64,000 bases of DNA from Rutpela maculata (lineage: Eukaryota > Arthropoda > Insecta > Coleoptera > Cerambycidae): contig OW386292.2 in the NCBI GenBank assembly GCA_936432065.2, forward strand, positions 100,583,829-100,647,828, written 5' to 3'. A program made the translations under genes and the position numbers. Below, piece after piece: positions 33,102 through 44,195 of the stretch; position 1 is the first letter of the stretch; the number at the start of each line of letters is the position of its first letter. Below the pieces are notes generated by a model, which was not told where the DNA came from, searched no databases, and saw only the letters and a list, made by a program, of their open reading frames with translations.

Positions 33102-36100
33102 TATATGGTTTTAACCTGTCAAAGTTAGCTTTAGTTTTTTGTTTTGTTTTTTTGTTAAGGAGGGTGGCTGAGTTTTTGTGAAGTTCCAAAATCTCAAATG
33201 GCCCGTTATATTTATTACGTAACTTATCGGTGATTTGGGATTCTTTTAAATACACCTTTTGACCAATCTGATATTCGGGGGTTTCCTTTGAAACGTGGGC
33301 GTCGAACCGAACTTTCGCTTTTTGTTTTTGTGTTTCAGTTCTGGCGCGCGCGACTTTATAATAATAAGAGAGGCGATTATTTAAGTCTCTGACGTATTTC
33401 GTGACTAGTTCTTCCTGATTATATAGCGTTTCAGGTGGTCTACTGGACGTGTGTCCGAAAACTAACTCGAAGGGTGTAAATCCGTGAGTTTTATTAGTAG
33501 AGGTATTATAGCATATTATCGCGTAAGGTAATATGTTGAAGGGGTGTTCGTCAGGGTGTTCTGCCACGTGTGCTCGGATCATTTCCAACAAGGTAGCGTG
33601 GAACCTTTCTAAGGAACCATTAGATTGGGGGTGTCCGACACTAGACTGCGTTACTTTGATGTCATAGAGGAGACATAAATCTTTTAGGATGGCGTTATCG
33701 AATTCTCGGCCATAATCGCAATGAATTCGAAGGGGTGTTCCGAAGTGCTGGAAGTAAACGAGCAGAGTGTTTGCGATTGATTTTGCTGATTTATCTTTGA
33801 TAGGATACGCTTGAGTGAATTTTGTAAGTTCGTCGCGTATAGTAAGTGCGTAATTTTTCGTTGGGACTTCTAGGACGTCTATGTTTATACGTTCAAAAGG
33901 GGATTTAGGCGTCTCCGTAATTACGAGAGGGTTATCTAAATTTTTGCGACAGATTTTTGTTTCTTGGCAGATTTTGCAGGTTTTTATGAAATTTTCGACG
34001 TCTTTTGTCAATCCTTTCCAATTGTATTTCTCTCGAATACGACGAATAGTCTCATTTATTCCGCGGTGGAGATGAGCTTTGCCAGTATGATGCTGGTCGA
34101 TAATAATTGGGATTTCGTCGTCACTGGGTGTTCTAGTAACGTTTTGACATATTTTAAGTTTCACGTCTTTTTCCGATAAAAGAAATGACAAAATTTCGAG
34201 AATAGGAAGTTCGACATTGTTTTCGATACAATACGTTTTGGAGTCGTCGAACTCTTCACGACCTTTGTATAGCGAGATGAATAGATTTTGGATTACGGTT
34301 TCGGGGTCGTATGGTAGAGCCACGATAAAATAGTTTCTATGTCGCACCGACTTACTCGATAATTTATTTAATTCTAAATCTCGGAAGTCTGCGTTTTCTT
34401 CGAACAAGTCTTCAAGGATTTTATAATGAAAATCTTTGAGATTGTTTTGTTGGAAAAAGGTCACTATATTTTTGTTGGTTTTGTCCAAGAGTTGCCCGTT
34501 TGAAAATTCAATTTTAGAATAGTCGATAAGTGACTTGGTTTTATACAATTTTACGAAAGTTTCGAATTCGTTCAGGACATCTTCTTGTTCGTTTGTTTCC
34601 GTCGTGTCGCTTGTCGTGTCCTGACTATCAGGATCGGGTTCTATTGGAGTTGAGGGACTTTGAATGGGGTACGTTACTAGTTTTGATTCTGCTTGAAAGT
34701 TAGAGGAATCTTGAATGTGATTTATCTTTATGCGGGAAAGAGCGTCTGCATTTTTATTAATGCGGCCGGGTTTATATTCGATTTCGTATTCGTACTCTTC
34801 AAGCTTCAGTCGCCAGCGTGCTAGACGGCTTCCGGGGTCTTTTATCGAAAAGAGCCACGTCAGAGGCCTATGGTCGGTTATTAGTTTAAATTTCCGACCA
34901 AATATGTATGGACGGAAGTGTTTCACGGCCCATACTATAGCTAAAAGTTCACGCTCTATGGTTGAGTATTTGGTTTCGGCTTTACAGAGGGTCCTTGAGG
35001 CGAAAGCTATTGGTAAGTCTTTGCCAATGGGGCCTTGTGAGAGCACGGCGCCGATGGCGAACGCGCTTGCATCAGTGGTGAGTAGAAACGTCTCGTCGAA
35101 GTTTGGGTAGATAAGTACTGGGGTCGAAGTGAGGGCTTGTTTCAATTCCTCGAAGGATTTGTGACATTCTGAGTCGAAAGCAAAAGGGACATCCTTTTGT
35201 AACAATTTGGTGAGGGGCTTGGATAGTTTCGCGAAATTACTTATAAATCTGCGATAATAACCTGCCAACCCGAGGAAGGATTTGATTTCCTTCTGGTTAG
35301 TGGGTTGCGGAAAGTTTTGGATGCACTGTACCTTATCGGGGTTTGGTTTTACTCCTTCTTTAGTTATGAGGTGACCCAGGTATGCGACTTCTTTACGAAG
35401 GAACTCGCATTTATCAGGTTGGATTTTTAAGTTAGCATTTCGAAGGCGTTTGAACACTTCTGTGAGACGAGAAATGTGTTCGTGAACTGTCGGGGAATAT
35501 ATGATAATATCATCCATATATACCAGACATCTCTCGTTCTGAATGCCCATGAGGATGTTGTCCATAACCCTTTGGAAGGTGGAAGGGGCGTTTTTAAGGC
35601 CGAAGGGCATACGAACGAATTCATAGTGTCCGTTGTCTACGCTAAATGCACTTTTCGGGATGTCTTTCGGGTCTATCTCGATCTGGTGGAACCCAGAGGC
35701 CAAGTCCAATGTTGTGAAGTACTGGCACTTGCCTAATTGATCCAGGAGATCTGAGATGTTGGGTAGAGGGTATTTGTCTCCTACAGTTAACTCATTGAGT
35801 TTTCTGTAGTCTACAACCACACGCCATTTCGGCTTACCCGAAGCATCAAGTTTCTTAGGGACAACCCACACTGGAGATGACCAGGGGGAGTTAGAGGGAC
35901 GAATAATATTTTGTTCTAACATTTTGGATACCTGCGTTTTGACTTCTTCTTTGTGTATCTGAGGGTATCGGTACGATTTCGTGAATACTGCTTTCGCATC
36001 ATTGGTATCTATCGCGTGTTTAATTTCATTGGTGAAAGTTAGTTGGTCACCTTCAAGATAAAAAATGTCCGCGTATTCTAGACAAAGTTGAGTTATTAGT

Positions 36101-36861
36101 TCATTTTCTTCCATGTTTAGGTGGTCTAGACGGAGTTGGTTTTTTATTTCATAATGTCTGTCTACGCACGTTTGGGAGGTTTCTTCGTCTATATTATTCA
36201 GTGAGAAATTTTGGATCGGCTCTAGTTTTAAATTTGAAAAATTAACGGTTTTGGGTACCGCATTTACATTTAATATAGAGGTAATAAATTCACCTTTATC
36301 GTCTATCTGAACTATCGCGTTAGGGAGTCTTACCTTGTCTACTTCGGTAGCTAGCAGTATAGCTTCCGTATTGAACAAGTGACATTTAAGTTTGGTAATT
36401 TGTTCTATACGTGGTTCAACTGAAATTATATTTGATATATTACGAGTGATATCATGATTATCTGGATTTGGGTAATTTTGTACCTTTGGCAGACCCTGGT
36501 CTGTGACTTTGTGGATCGGGATTGTTTTGAAATTTGTTACAAGTTTTTTGTTTTTTATATCCACTATACAATTGTAGTGTTCTAAGAAATCAGACCCTAG
36601 GAGTCCATCGAATTCTATGTCAAGATCACATACATAAATTTTGAATGGTTCATTGTTGTCAAACGGGATAAAGACGGCTTCGTTAATATTTATTTTTTGG
36701 TCAGTTATGCCTTGGATCGTAATGTTTTCTGGACATCTCCTACTATAATTTTCACAAATTTTAGGTTTGAATATGGATAGTCCTGCGCCCGTGTCAATTA
36801 ATAATCTATGCGTGTTAGTAATGTCATAGATATAATACAAATTTTTGGATTTGACAGACAA
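33091..36861 (-). CDS. pol: Gypsy-1 pol polyprotein (PR-RT-RNase H-INT)
   Basis: 1256 residues, uninterrupted. Order: aspartic protease with DTG at about residue 23 (LLIDTGAGLSIF), reverse transcriptase with YMDD at about 446, RNase H (TTDASAFAIGAVLS), integrase HHCC finger at about 923-960 (HHTGKAHLH, CKICQ), and a DDE core with D in INIDVLEV, D in HCDYGREFD (about 1046) and E in NGSLERFH (about 1083). The frame has no upstream ATG and is open into the end of gag in the -1 register, so expression by -1 frameshifting from gag is likely. All catalytic motifs are present, suggesting competence. Confidence 0.95.
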   Translation of the reverse strand: MSVKSKNLYYIYDITNTHRLLIDTGAGLSIFKPKICENYSRRCPENITIQGITDQKININEAVFIPFDNNEPFKIYVCDLDIEFDGLLGSDFLEHYNCIVDIKNKKLVTNFKTIPIHKVTDQGLPKVQNYPNPDNHDITRNISNIISVEPRIEQITKLKCHLFNTEAILLATEVDKVRLPNAIVQIDDKGEFITSILNVNAVPKTVNFSNLKLEPIQNFSLNNIDEETSQTCVDRHYEIKNQLRLDHLNMEENELITQLCLEYADIFYLEGDQLTFTNEIKHAIDTNDAKAVFTKSYRYPQIHKEEVKTQVSKMLEQNIIRPSNSPWSSPVWVVPKKLDASGKPKWRVVVDYRKLNELTVGDKYPLPNISDLLDQLGKCQYFTTLDLASGFHQIEIDPKDIPKSAFSVDNGHYEFVRMPFGLKNAPSTFQRVMDNILMGIQNERCLVYMDDIIIYSPTVHEHISRLTEVFKRLRNANLKIQPDKCEFLRKEVAYLGHLITKEGVKPNPDKVQCIQNFPQPTNQKEIKSFLGLAGYYRRFISNFAKLSKPLTKLLQKDVPFAFDSECHKSFEELKQALTSTPVLIYPNFDETFLLTTDASAFAIGAVLSQGPIGKDLPIAFASRTLCKAETKYSTIERELLAIVWAVKHFRPYIFGRKFKLITDHRPLTWLFSIKDPGSRLARWRLKLEEYEYEIEYKPGRINKNADALSRIKINHIQDSSNFQAESKLVTYPIQSPSTPIEPDPDSQDTTSDTTETNEQEDVLNEFETFVKLYKTKSLIDYSKIEFSNGQLLDKTNKNIVTFFQQNNLKDFHYKILEDLFEENADFRDLELNKLSSKSVRHRNYFIVALPYDPETVIQNLFISLYKGREEFDDSKTYCIENNVELPILEILSFLLSEKDVKLKICQNVTRTPSDDEIPIIIDQHHTGKAHLHRGINETIRRIREKYNWKGLTKDVENFIKTCKICQETKICRKNLDNPLVITETPKSPFERINIDVLEVPTKNYALTIRDELTKFTQAYPIKDKSAKSIANTLLVYFQHFGTPLRIHCDYGREFDNAILKDLCLLYDIKVTQSSVGHPQSNGSLERFHATLLEMIRAHVAEHPDEHPFNILPYAIICYNTSTNKTHGFTPFELVFGHTSSRPPETLYNQEELVTKYVRDLNNRLSYYYKVARARTETQKQKAKVRFDAHVSKETPEYQIGQKVYLKESQITDKLRNKYNGPFEILELHKNSATLLNKKTKQKTKANFDRLKPYIEA

Positions 36862-36869
36862 TAAGGGGC

Positions 36870-38300
36870 TTATAGGAACTGTTGTTCCGGGAAGTTGAGA
36901 TTTGGGTTGAAATTGTCCAAGTTCATTTTGCCAAATTGGGTTTGCAATACTGTCATCTCGGGGTCTCCGGTTTTGTGATAAGGCGGGTCCGACTGGGCAT
37001 GTGGGCCTGATCGAAAATCCCGATTATATACAGGTGTTGTATCGAAAGTCGATTCGTCCGTGTAATAATTTTCGGAGGGACTATTAGCAGTATAATAGTC
37101 TTCGTTGCTGTTGTCGTATTCCAAAGTATTAGCTGTATAATAGTTCGGACTTGTGTAGGGGTTATTATCAGTATAATATCCCTCGTTAATATTTTCGTAA
37201 GGGTTATCGTGAACGTAATAACTTTGATTTTGTTGCTCTAGATTTTCGGGTTCAGTATTTTGATTGAGGTGAAGCGTTTTTCTATTTGAATTTGGTCTAT
37301 AATAATTAGGGTTAGGTTGAATCGCAGGTGGTCTTGCATTATTGAAATTTGGGTTTGGTGCAATGACGGGTGGTCTTTGTTGCTGGAAGTTTTGTGAGCT
37401 TCCAGGATTTTGGTTATAGTAGTTGGGTCTTTGTTGTTGGAAATTTTGCGAATTTCCAGGATTTTGATTATAGTAATTAGGCCTAGGATAGATTTGGGGA
37501 GTACCAAAATTTGGGGGTCGAGAACTTTGTTGTCTCTGACGACATTCATTAGCGACGTGTCCCGTACGTTTGCAAAATGAACAATGTCTTGCAGGTAAGG
37601 GGAAGTTTTGGTTACGCGTGGGAGTGATTGCACTATTGTTGCGATTGGTTTTTTGTGTTTCAAAGTAATTTAGTTGGAGTTCTTTTCGAACTCTCGTTAT
37701 TGCTTTTAGCATATTTTCAGGGTCGCTTGCCCTAACAACATGCGCAAGTTTGGGTTCTAGTCCCGTGAGTAGGGTGTTCAAAACCATGCCCTCAGTTAAT
37801 TGCGTTTGGGCTTGTTTTTGTGCCGCTGTTAACCGCTGTTTATGAACAGAAGCATGCATTTTTGCTTCGTGGGTTTGTAAGCGCGCAATAAACGTGAGCG
37901 GAGATTCACCGGGAAGTTGTCGCATTCTTTGCAAGTCTTGTATCAAGGAGGTTAGGTCTCTACTATCACCAAAATGATTCTCTAAAAGAGTCTTAATTTC
38001 TTCCCAATGAGTGGGATTTCTAGAGTTCACTAGTTCAGCTGCACGACCTTTTAATTTGTTTTTTATATGAACAGTTAAAAGTACCACCTGGTTACCAATC
38101 GACATGCCATAAGCGGTTCTGCATGAATTTAGGAATGTATTTAAATTTATTTGATTACCGTCATATTCAGGAATAATTGAAAATATTTCGCTCAATTTAT
38201 ACGGTTCAACAGCGTCTGGTTGAGGTTGAGGTTGTGGCTCGTGCTGTTGTTGGTTTTGTTGTTGTTGTTGGTGAGCCATATTTCGAGTAGTTACTGGCAT
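36870..38300 (-). CDS. gag: Gypsy-1 Gag
   Basis: 476 residues, intact. The Gln/Pro-rich N-terminus is followed by a helical capsid-like region (about 30-220, with DLTSLIQDLQRMRQLPGES). A CCHC zinc knuckle sits at about 238-256 (CSFCKRTGHVANEC), and then tandem repeats NYYNQNPG.SQNFQQQRP. The C-terminal part is Tyr/Asn-rich with repeated NYYT motifs. Gag assembles the particle and binds RNA. Its stop lies 9 bases before the called start of the pol frame, with overlapping registers, typical of frameshifted gag-pol. Confidence 0.9.
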   Translation of the reverse strand: MPVTTRNMAHQQQQQNQQQHEPQPQPQPDAVEPYKLSEIFSIIPEYDGNQINLNTFLNSCRTAYGMSIGNQVVLLTVHIKNKLKGRAAELVNSRNPTHWEEIKTLLENHFGDSRDLTSLIQDLQRMRQLPGESPLTFIARLQTHEAKMHASVHKQRLTAAQKQAQTQLTEGMVLNTLLTGLEPKLAHVVRASDPENMLKAITRVRKELQLNYFETQKTNRNNSAITPTRNQNFPLPARHCSFCKRTGHVANECRQRQQSSRPPNFGTPQIYPRPNYYNQNPGNSQNFQQQRPNYYNQNPGSSQNFQQQRPPVIAPNPNFNNARPPAIQPNPNYYRPNSNRKTLHLNQNTEPENLEQQNQSYYVHDNPYENINEGYYTDNNPYTSPNYYTANTLEYDNSNEDYYTANSPSENYYTDESTFDTTPVYNRDFRSGPHAQSDPPYHKTGDPEMTVLQTQFGKMNLDNFNPNLNFPEQQFL

Positions 38301-38626
38301 AAACTAATTTGAATTTGAAAACTTAGATTTATTTTACTTATAATAGCAATGGACAACAGAACTGTTCTTTCCACGGACAATACGCAAGAAATGATTATTA
38401 TTTTAATTAAATTTGCACTAAAAACGAGATGATTCAATAAGTACTTACACGTAATAAATATTCATTTGTAGGTTCTTTCTTGATTTAGGGATTGGAATCC
38501 GCCGCCCGTCGTCAAAGGTCTCCTTGTTCCGGCGATCCTTTCCTGAAGTTAGGCCCTTTTTGGGGTGTTCCTTGTTCTTCTGGGAGGTTTTCGTTGGTTA
38601 GGCTCTTCTTCCAGGCGTTATTACCA

Positions 38627-38644
38627 ATCCTACCGACTGCGCCA
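38627..38644 (-). other. Gypsy-1 primer binding site (tRNA-Ser type)
   Basis: Minus strand tggcgcagtcggtaggat begins one base inside the 5' LTR. It matches the tRNA-Ser-complementary PBS of several errantiviruses. Confidence 0.85.
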
Positions 38645-38645
38645 C

Positions 38646-39006
38646 TTTTATATCACTTAGAACTTGATTTGCTTTTTAAAAACTTTTATTTTAACTTTTA
38701 CAAATTATTTATATGATTTTATATGGTTGAAAATATGTAGATATAATTAGTACAGAGATTAAATGAATACTGAACGCAAATGCGTCTGTTGGTCATATTT
38801 ATAAGGTTTGATATCAACGTAGGCACAGCATTCTGGGAATTGTTGCCGTGCCAGCGTTTCACATGAGAAGTCTAGGAAGTTGTTATCGCTTAGGTGATAA
38901 ATGTATCAAATTATATCACGTACCATGATAAGAATATAAAGTTACTTATTTAGATAAGATACTTAGATATTTGAATACATTGATGTGGTTTGTTTAGCAT
39001 ATAACA
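38646..39006 (-). repeat. Gypsy-1 5' LTR
   Basis: Identical by eye to 30869-31229. 38301-38626 between PBS and gag is the untranslated leader. Confidence 0.9.
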
Positions 39007-39037
39007 TATATATATATATATAATCAATATATTTAGA
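39007..39037. repeat. Gypsy-2 left LTR, remaining part
   Basis: tatatatata then aatcaatatattta, the continuation of 30608-30868 and equivalent to the last bases of the right LTR (44171-44195). After it, 39038-39652 is the Gypsy-2 leader. Within that, tcaatatatctataattggc (39092-39111) repeats the LTR end, followed by a TGGCGACC primer-site-like sequence. Confidence 0.7.
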
Positions 39038-39652
39038 ATTGGTGAACTTCACACGTTATATGCCTTCTGGGAGTCCATGAGAGTTAAAGGTCAATATATC
39101 TATAATTGGCGACCCCTTCATTTTTGGAAGTATACCCCAAAATTAGTGATTCCTTTCATTTTTGGAAGGATATCTGTAAGTTATCGCACTTTCTGATAGA
39201 ATCCATTAGAGCAGTTCCGTAAATTGACGCCGAACTTAAACAATTTGGACAAGTCCCTATGAATTGGTACCCCGACGAAAGACAAATTTTCTCGTCTTTG
39301 GAGACATTACAATAAATTTTAAACGTGGTCATATATGCTGCAAATACACAAGAATTACAAATATAATTGGAATTGGAAACAAGATATAGTAACCTGTTAG
39401 AACTCTTGACCTGAATTCACACGTCGATTGGTAGAACAAATATCGAATAATATTGGTTATTTAATTTTGGAATCTAAACAATTTCTTCAATATCTCCTGA
39501 AGAAGTAGAGCTTAAAAGAAGATTAGTCCCAAAAAACTGCCGGATTTTCGAGAGTTATCCTATTTTTCTCTTCATCTGTATGGTAAGTGGATTCTTCTGT
39601 CATTTGCCATTTTATTCCCCGGTATTAAAGAGAAACAGTCAGTCATTTAGTT

Positions 39653-40636
39653 ATGACGTCTAGAAAAGCATCTCATTCAGAGACATCTCAGCAAGCATCT
39701 CGTTCAAATGATATTTTACCAGACGAAACAGTTGTGACATCGCATAATAATTATATCGCAAATATTAAACTTCCTCCTTTCTGGGTATCCAAACCCGAAA
39801 TGTGGTTCACACAAATTGAATCACAATGTAACATCCATCGAGTTGTCAATGATCAAAAAAGTTATGATTATGTCATTGCAAGTGTGCCACCGGATATTAT
39901 TACAACAGTATATGACGTTGTCACTAATCTGCCTGAATTTGACTTGTACGATAATTTAAAAACTATCCTGATTTCTCGTTTGACCTCAAGCGAGGAAAAG
40001 CGGCTAGAAGATTTACTCTCTTGTTCCCAGATGGGGGACCTCAAACCGTCAGATTTTTACCGATCAACGCTATCAACGGTCGGAGGTTCCCATGTCGTGA
40101 GCCAGGAGCTCCTTGTCAAATTATGAAAGCGGCGATTACCTAAAACCATTTTCATCGCAATTACCGCATCCGGGAAAACCGAAATCAAAGAGTTAATCGA
40201 CATCGCCGATCGTATATGGGAGTCGTGTCAGAATACTATGAATTTCCTTACCTTTAATTCAATTTGTAACGTTAATCCCACAGTTTCTACATCAAATTTG
40301 ATTGCAACTTTTCAAGACACGTTGAATCAGGTATTACACAAACAAGAAATTTTTACATCTCAATTGCATGCTATAGAGTCTAAAGTTTCTGCAATAACTT
40401 CCGCTACTCCTACAGTTTCTAGCACTTATTGCGATAGTTGTAAAAATCGCCTCGACTCCGGAAATCGCAGTGGCTCAAGGCCCCTTTCTAATAGTCGAAG
40501 TGGTACCCGCGTTAGATATAATCCTTCTAATGCTAAAGTTTGCTATTACCATCAACTTTATGGTCGTAAAGCATTTAAATGTCTCGGAGATTGGTGCACT
40601 TTTGCCAAAGATGTCAAAGCCGACAATCAAAGATGA
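39653..40636 (+). pseudogene. Gypsy-2 Gag (one internal stop)
   Basis: The start MTSRKASHSETSQQ leads into LPPFWVSKPEMWFTQIESQ, the hallmark of the DUF7041-type Gag of CsRn1/Mag-like Gypsy elements. A TGA at 40124-40126 interrupts the helical region, but the same frame reads on (KRRLPKTIFIAI, then 40238-40633). The C-terminal part has a degenerate zinc knuckle, CYYHQLYGRKAFKCLGDWC. A second TGA at 40634-40636 ends it. Everything else is in one frame, so damage to gag is limited. Confidence 0.8.
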
Positions 40637-43600
40637 CTAAAAGTCAATAATATTTTGACAATTGACGTTAATATTTCAGATAGTAAACGTCGTCTTTTTA
40701 TATTTGATAATGCTAATAACTTAGAATTTCTCATTGACACAGGCGCTGATTTATCGATAATACCTCGGAATCTGTTAACAGATACTAAAAAGAACCCCGA
40801 TATTGTACTGACAGCTGCTAATGGTTCAATTATAAATACCTTCGGAAAAAAATTTTTGAAAAATGATTTAAACTTACGTAGGTTATTTCCTTTCGTTTTT
40901 AATATAGCAGATATTAATGTCGCCATCATCGGAGCAGACTTTTTAACTCATTCTGGTTTAATTGTTGATTTGAAAAATAAATGTTTAATCGACAATATGA
41001 CTAGTTTGTCAACATATTTATTTTCTAACAATGGTCCGTTACATTCTCCTAAGTTATTTAGCATATCAAATGAATTCACTGCATTACTTTTACAATTTCC
41101 TAGTTTAATTAGCTCCCCAAATTACAATTTGCACGTTAAACATTCCGTAGAGCATCATATTGTTACAGAAGGTCATTTACCTTTCTCACGCCCACGTAGG
41201 TTGGATAACATTAAATTCAAGATAGCTCAGAATGAATTCAATACTATGGTAGAATTAGGCATTTGCATTGCCTCTTCTTCTTCCGTATCCTCACCATTGC
41301 ACATGGTGGAAAAAGAAAGTAACGACTGGAGGCCTCGTGGAGACTATCGTCGTCTAAATTGAATTACTGTTCCTGACAGATACCCGTTACCGCACCTCCA
41401 CGACTTTAACTCGCAGTTGTATAATTGTGTTATTTTCTCAAAAATAGATTTGTTACGTGCTTATCACCAAATACCAGTCGCAAAAAGTGACGTTTTTAAA
41501 ACAGCGATTACTACGCCGTTCGGTTTGTTTGAATTTGAGCGTATGCCTTTCGGCTTACGTAACGCCGGTCAAACTTTCCAACGTTTCATGAACGAAGTTT
41601 TAGTAGGTTTGCCCTTCATTTTCGTCTATTTAGATGACATCCTGATTGCAAATAAATCTAGTTCGGAACATTTAGAGCACTTGAAACTTGTTTTTCAGAG
41701 GTTAGAATTGTACGGCATAAATATTAAACCGTCAAAATGCATATTAGGTGTCAGTCATTTGACATTTTTAGGACACAATATTTCTTCAGCCGGTATTTTA
41801 CCTTCTTCTGAACGTGTTGATGTCATGAATAATTTTTCCCTACCTACTACAGTTAAACAACTTCAGCGTTTCATAGGTATGGTTAACTTTTATCATCATT
41901 TCATACCTTCTTTCGCTGAAATCTTAATTCCTTTACATGCTCTATGTACTAGATTACTGTATGATAAAGTTAAAATAATAAATGATTGGCCTAACGACTG
42001 TCTTGACAGTTTTTCCAAAGCCAAAGCTGCTATAGCTGGTGCAACCTTTTTAGCACATCCACGTTGTGATGATAGCTCGTTTTTATCGCTGACAGTTGAT
42101 TGTTCAAATGTCTCTATGGGGGCAGTTCTTGAACAGCGCGATGACGAAGGTGTACTTGCTCCATTAGCCTTTTTCTCACGAAAACTTACTTTAGCACAGA
42201 CAAAATACAGTACCTTTGCCAAGGAACTTCTTTCTTTGTTTACAGCAATTAAACATATCAGATTTATTTGCTTTACTGACCATAAACCTTTGGTCAAAGC
42301 ATTATTCACTAAAACTGAAAGATCTCCCAGGAAAACAAGACATTTAGAATTCATTGCTCAATTTGCCTGCGAAATTAGACATATCAAAGGAAAAAATAAC
42401 ATTGTTGCTGACACTTTATCACGTGAACATGATACGTTTTCTTTACAACAATGCATTACCCCAATTGTTACCCAAAAGTCTAACCTAATTGATATTAACT
42501 CTGACTTAAATTTATTGAGCGAAGCTCAGGAAGATGATTCTGACCTTAAATTTTTCTTATCAGATACTTCATCGAACACAAAGAGAACTTTTCATTTGAA
42601 GAAAATTAAAATTCCATATTCTGACAAGTTTATTTGGTGTGACGTTTCTCGCCCTAAATTCGTCTTTACGTTCCTATCGTTTTTAGACGGACAATTTTTT
42701 ATATATTTCATGGTTTATCTCACCCTGGTATCAAAGCGACTAGAACATTAGTTTCTAAAAATTATTTTTGGCCCAGAATGACTTCAGATTGTAATCTCTG
42801 GGCAAAAACTTGTATTAGCTGACAAACTAATAAAGTAACACGACATACAAGGAGTCCCATAGCTAACTTTGATATCCCTAAAGGACGCTTCGACCACATA
42901 CACATAGATCTCCTTCTAAAGGTTGTTCTTATATTCTTACTGTGATCGAACGTTTTACTAGATGGCCCGAAGCTTATCCACTTCAGGATATTACTGCAGA
43001 AACTGTAGCGCGTACGTTATTTCAGAATTATGTTTGCCGATTCGGTGTCCCTGTCACAGTGACAACGGATCAGGGCGTTCAATTTGAATCCAAACTCTTT
43101 AATGAATTTTCAAAATTTTTGGGATTTCATAGAATACGAACCACATCATATCATCCCGGTAGCAACGGAATGATAGAAAGATTTAACAGAAGTCTTAAAA
43201 CTGCTCTGAGAACTAAAACTTCTACACCACATTGGGTAGATGAACTTCCAGTCATACTATTAGCTCTCAGGACCATCCCTAAAGACGATTTGCAATGTTC
43301 CTCCGCAGAACTCGTTTTTGGTCAAACCTTAAGACTACCAGGTGAATTTTTTATTAAATCATATACTTGTCCGGATATTCCTTATTTTATTACTAAGTTA
43401 CGTACTTCTTTTGATAATTTAACGTTCATTCCACCTTTTCACCATGTCACTTACAAATCATTTGTCAGTTCGGATATTTCGATTTGTAAATTTGTTTTCA
43501 TTCGGAAAGAACGTTTTAAGAAATCTTTTACTCCACTGTATGATGGACCGTTTAAAGTTTTGTCCCGTACAGATAAGTTGGTTACTTTTGTTAAATAATA

Positions 43601-43944
43601 AAAAATAAACACACCACAGATAGTAGACAACCCCCAAATCCATAGCCAAAGCTGTGCGGAAGGGGGTTACACATTTGGAAAAAACGCAGACATACATCCA
43701 CACCCACCGGTGTTGTCAATACCGGGGCTGGGGGTCGAACCCAGACCGCGGTAGGCAGTCGATCAGCATATTCGCCACTCAATACGCCTTAACCGATTGA
43801 GCTACCGCGCCGGTTAAAGGAACTAAACCCGTCACAGTGAATATTGATGGGATTAAACCAGCATATTCACTGTCTGACAGATGCGATGTCACTACACCGT
43901 CGATTAAGAAAGTTCGTTTTGCTATAGACGAATTAAATGACTGA
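40637..43944 (+). pseudogene. Gypsy-2 Pol (PR-RT-RNase H-INT), decayed
   Basis: Protease: FLIDTGADLSIIP near 40730-40765. The reverse transcriptase frame is broken by a TGA at 41360-41362, then continues (SKIDLLRAYHQIPV, VYLDDILIA near 41622). RNase H follows (TVDCSNVSMGAVL, TDHKPLVKAL), then an integrase whose frame shifts near 42690 and 42910 and has a TGA at 42820. The DDE core is readable (HIHIDLL, TTDQGVQFES, SNGMIERFNRSL). Near its end a SINE (43596-43812) interrupts the frame, which resumes (KGTKPVTVNIDG) to a stop near 43943. Older than Gypsy-1 and nonfunctional. Confidence 0.85.
43596..43812 (-). mobile_element. tRNA-derived SINE
   Basis: On the minus strand it begins cggcgcggtagctcaatcgg, containing an A-box (TAGCTCAATCGG). 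The B-box GGTTCGACCCC follows about 60 bases later, the pol III promoter layout of a tRNA-derived SINE head. An unrelated body and an A/T-rich tail (tattttttattattta) come after. GTTAAA occurs on both sides (43590-43595 and 43813-43818) as target duplication. It interrupts the Gypsy-2 pol C-terminus. Confidence 0.85.
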
Positions 43945-43971
43945 CTTTTCTTTTTCTTAGCGGGGGTGTGG

Positions 43972-44195
43972 TGTGGCATCAGTTCACTTACTTATGGATG
44001 TAAGATTCAAATAACCAAGGATCAAAATAAAAACAAAAAAATAACATATAATATTTTATGATATATCAAGAAATAAATAATGTATTTTTAACTAAAATGA
44101 TATTTGAATTTTAAATCTACTAATATACATATATATTATCAAATGGATTTTAATTATTTATAGATATATAAATATATATAATCAATATATTTATA
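43972..44195. repeat. Gypsy-2 right LTR
   Basis: 224 bp, TGTGGCATCAG...ATATATTTATA, directly after a polypurine-type tract (agcgggggtgtgg, 43959-43971). The same sequence begins at 30608. CCATA follows (44196-44200), matching the left flank. Confidence 0.85.

Larger units (their letters stand above)
30869..39006 (-). mobile_element. Gypsy-1: complete errantivirus-like endogenous retrovirus
   Basis: 8.1 kb, minus orientation: LTR (38646-39006), tRNA-Ser-type PBS, gag, pol, env, polypurine tract, LTR (30869-31229). The two 361-bp LTRs look identical by eye and all three reading frames are intact, so insertion was recent. It sits in a (TA)n tract, fitting the TATA-type target preference of the 17.6/297 errantivirus group. 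TATA/ATAT flanks both ends, but the repeat hides the exact duplication. Confidence 0.9.

Noticed and set aside
34730..35110. 126-codon plus-strand frame inside Gypsy-1 pol
   Set aside because: Antisense shadow of the RT/RNase H coding strand.
40124..41362. TGA recoding (selenocysteine or readthrough) in Gypsy-2
   Set aside because: The same element has frameshifts and a SINE insertion; ordinary decay explains the stops.
43700..43812. Possible minus-strand tRNA gene
   Set aside because: A and B boxes are present, but the rest does not fold as a tRNA and is followed by a SINE body, an A/T tail and a target duplication.
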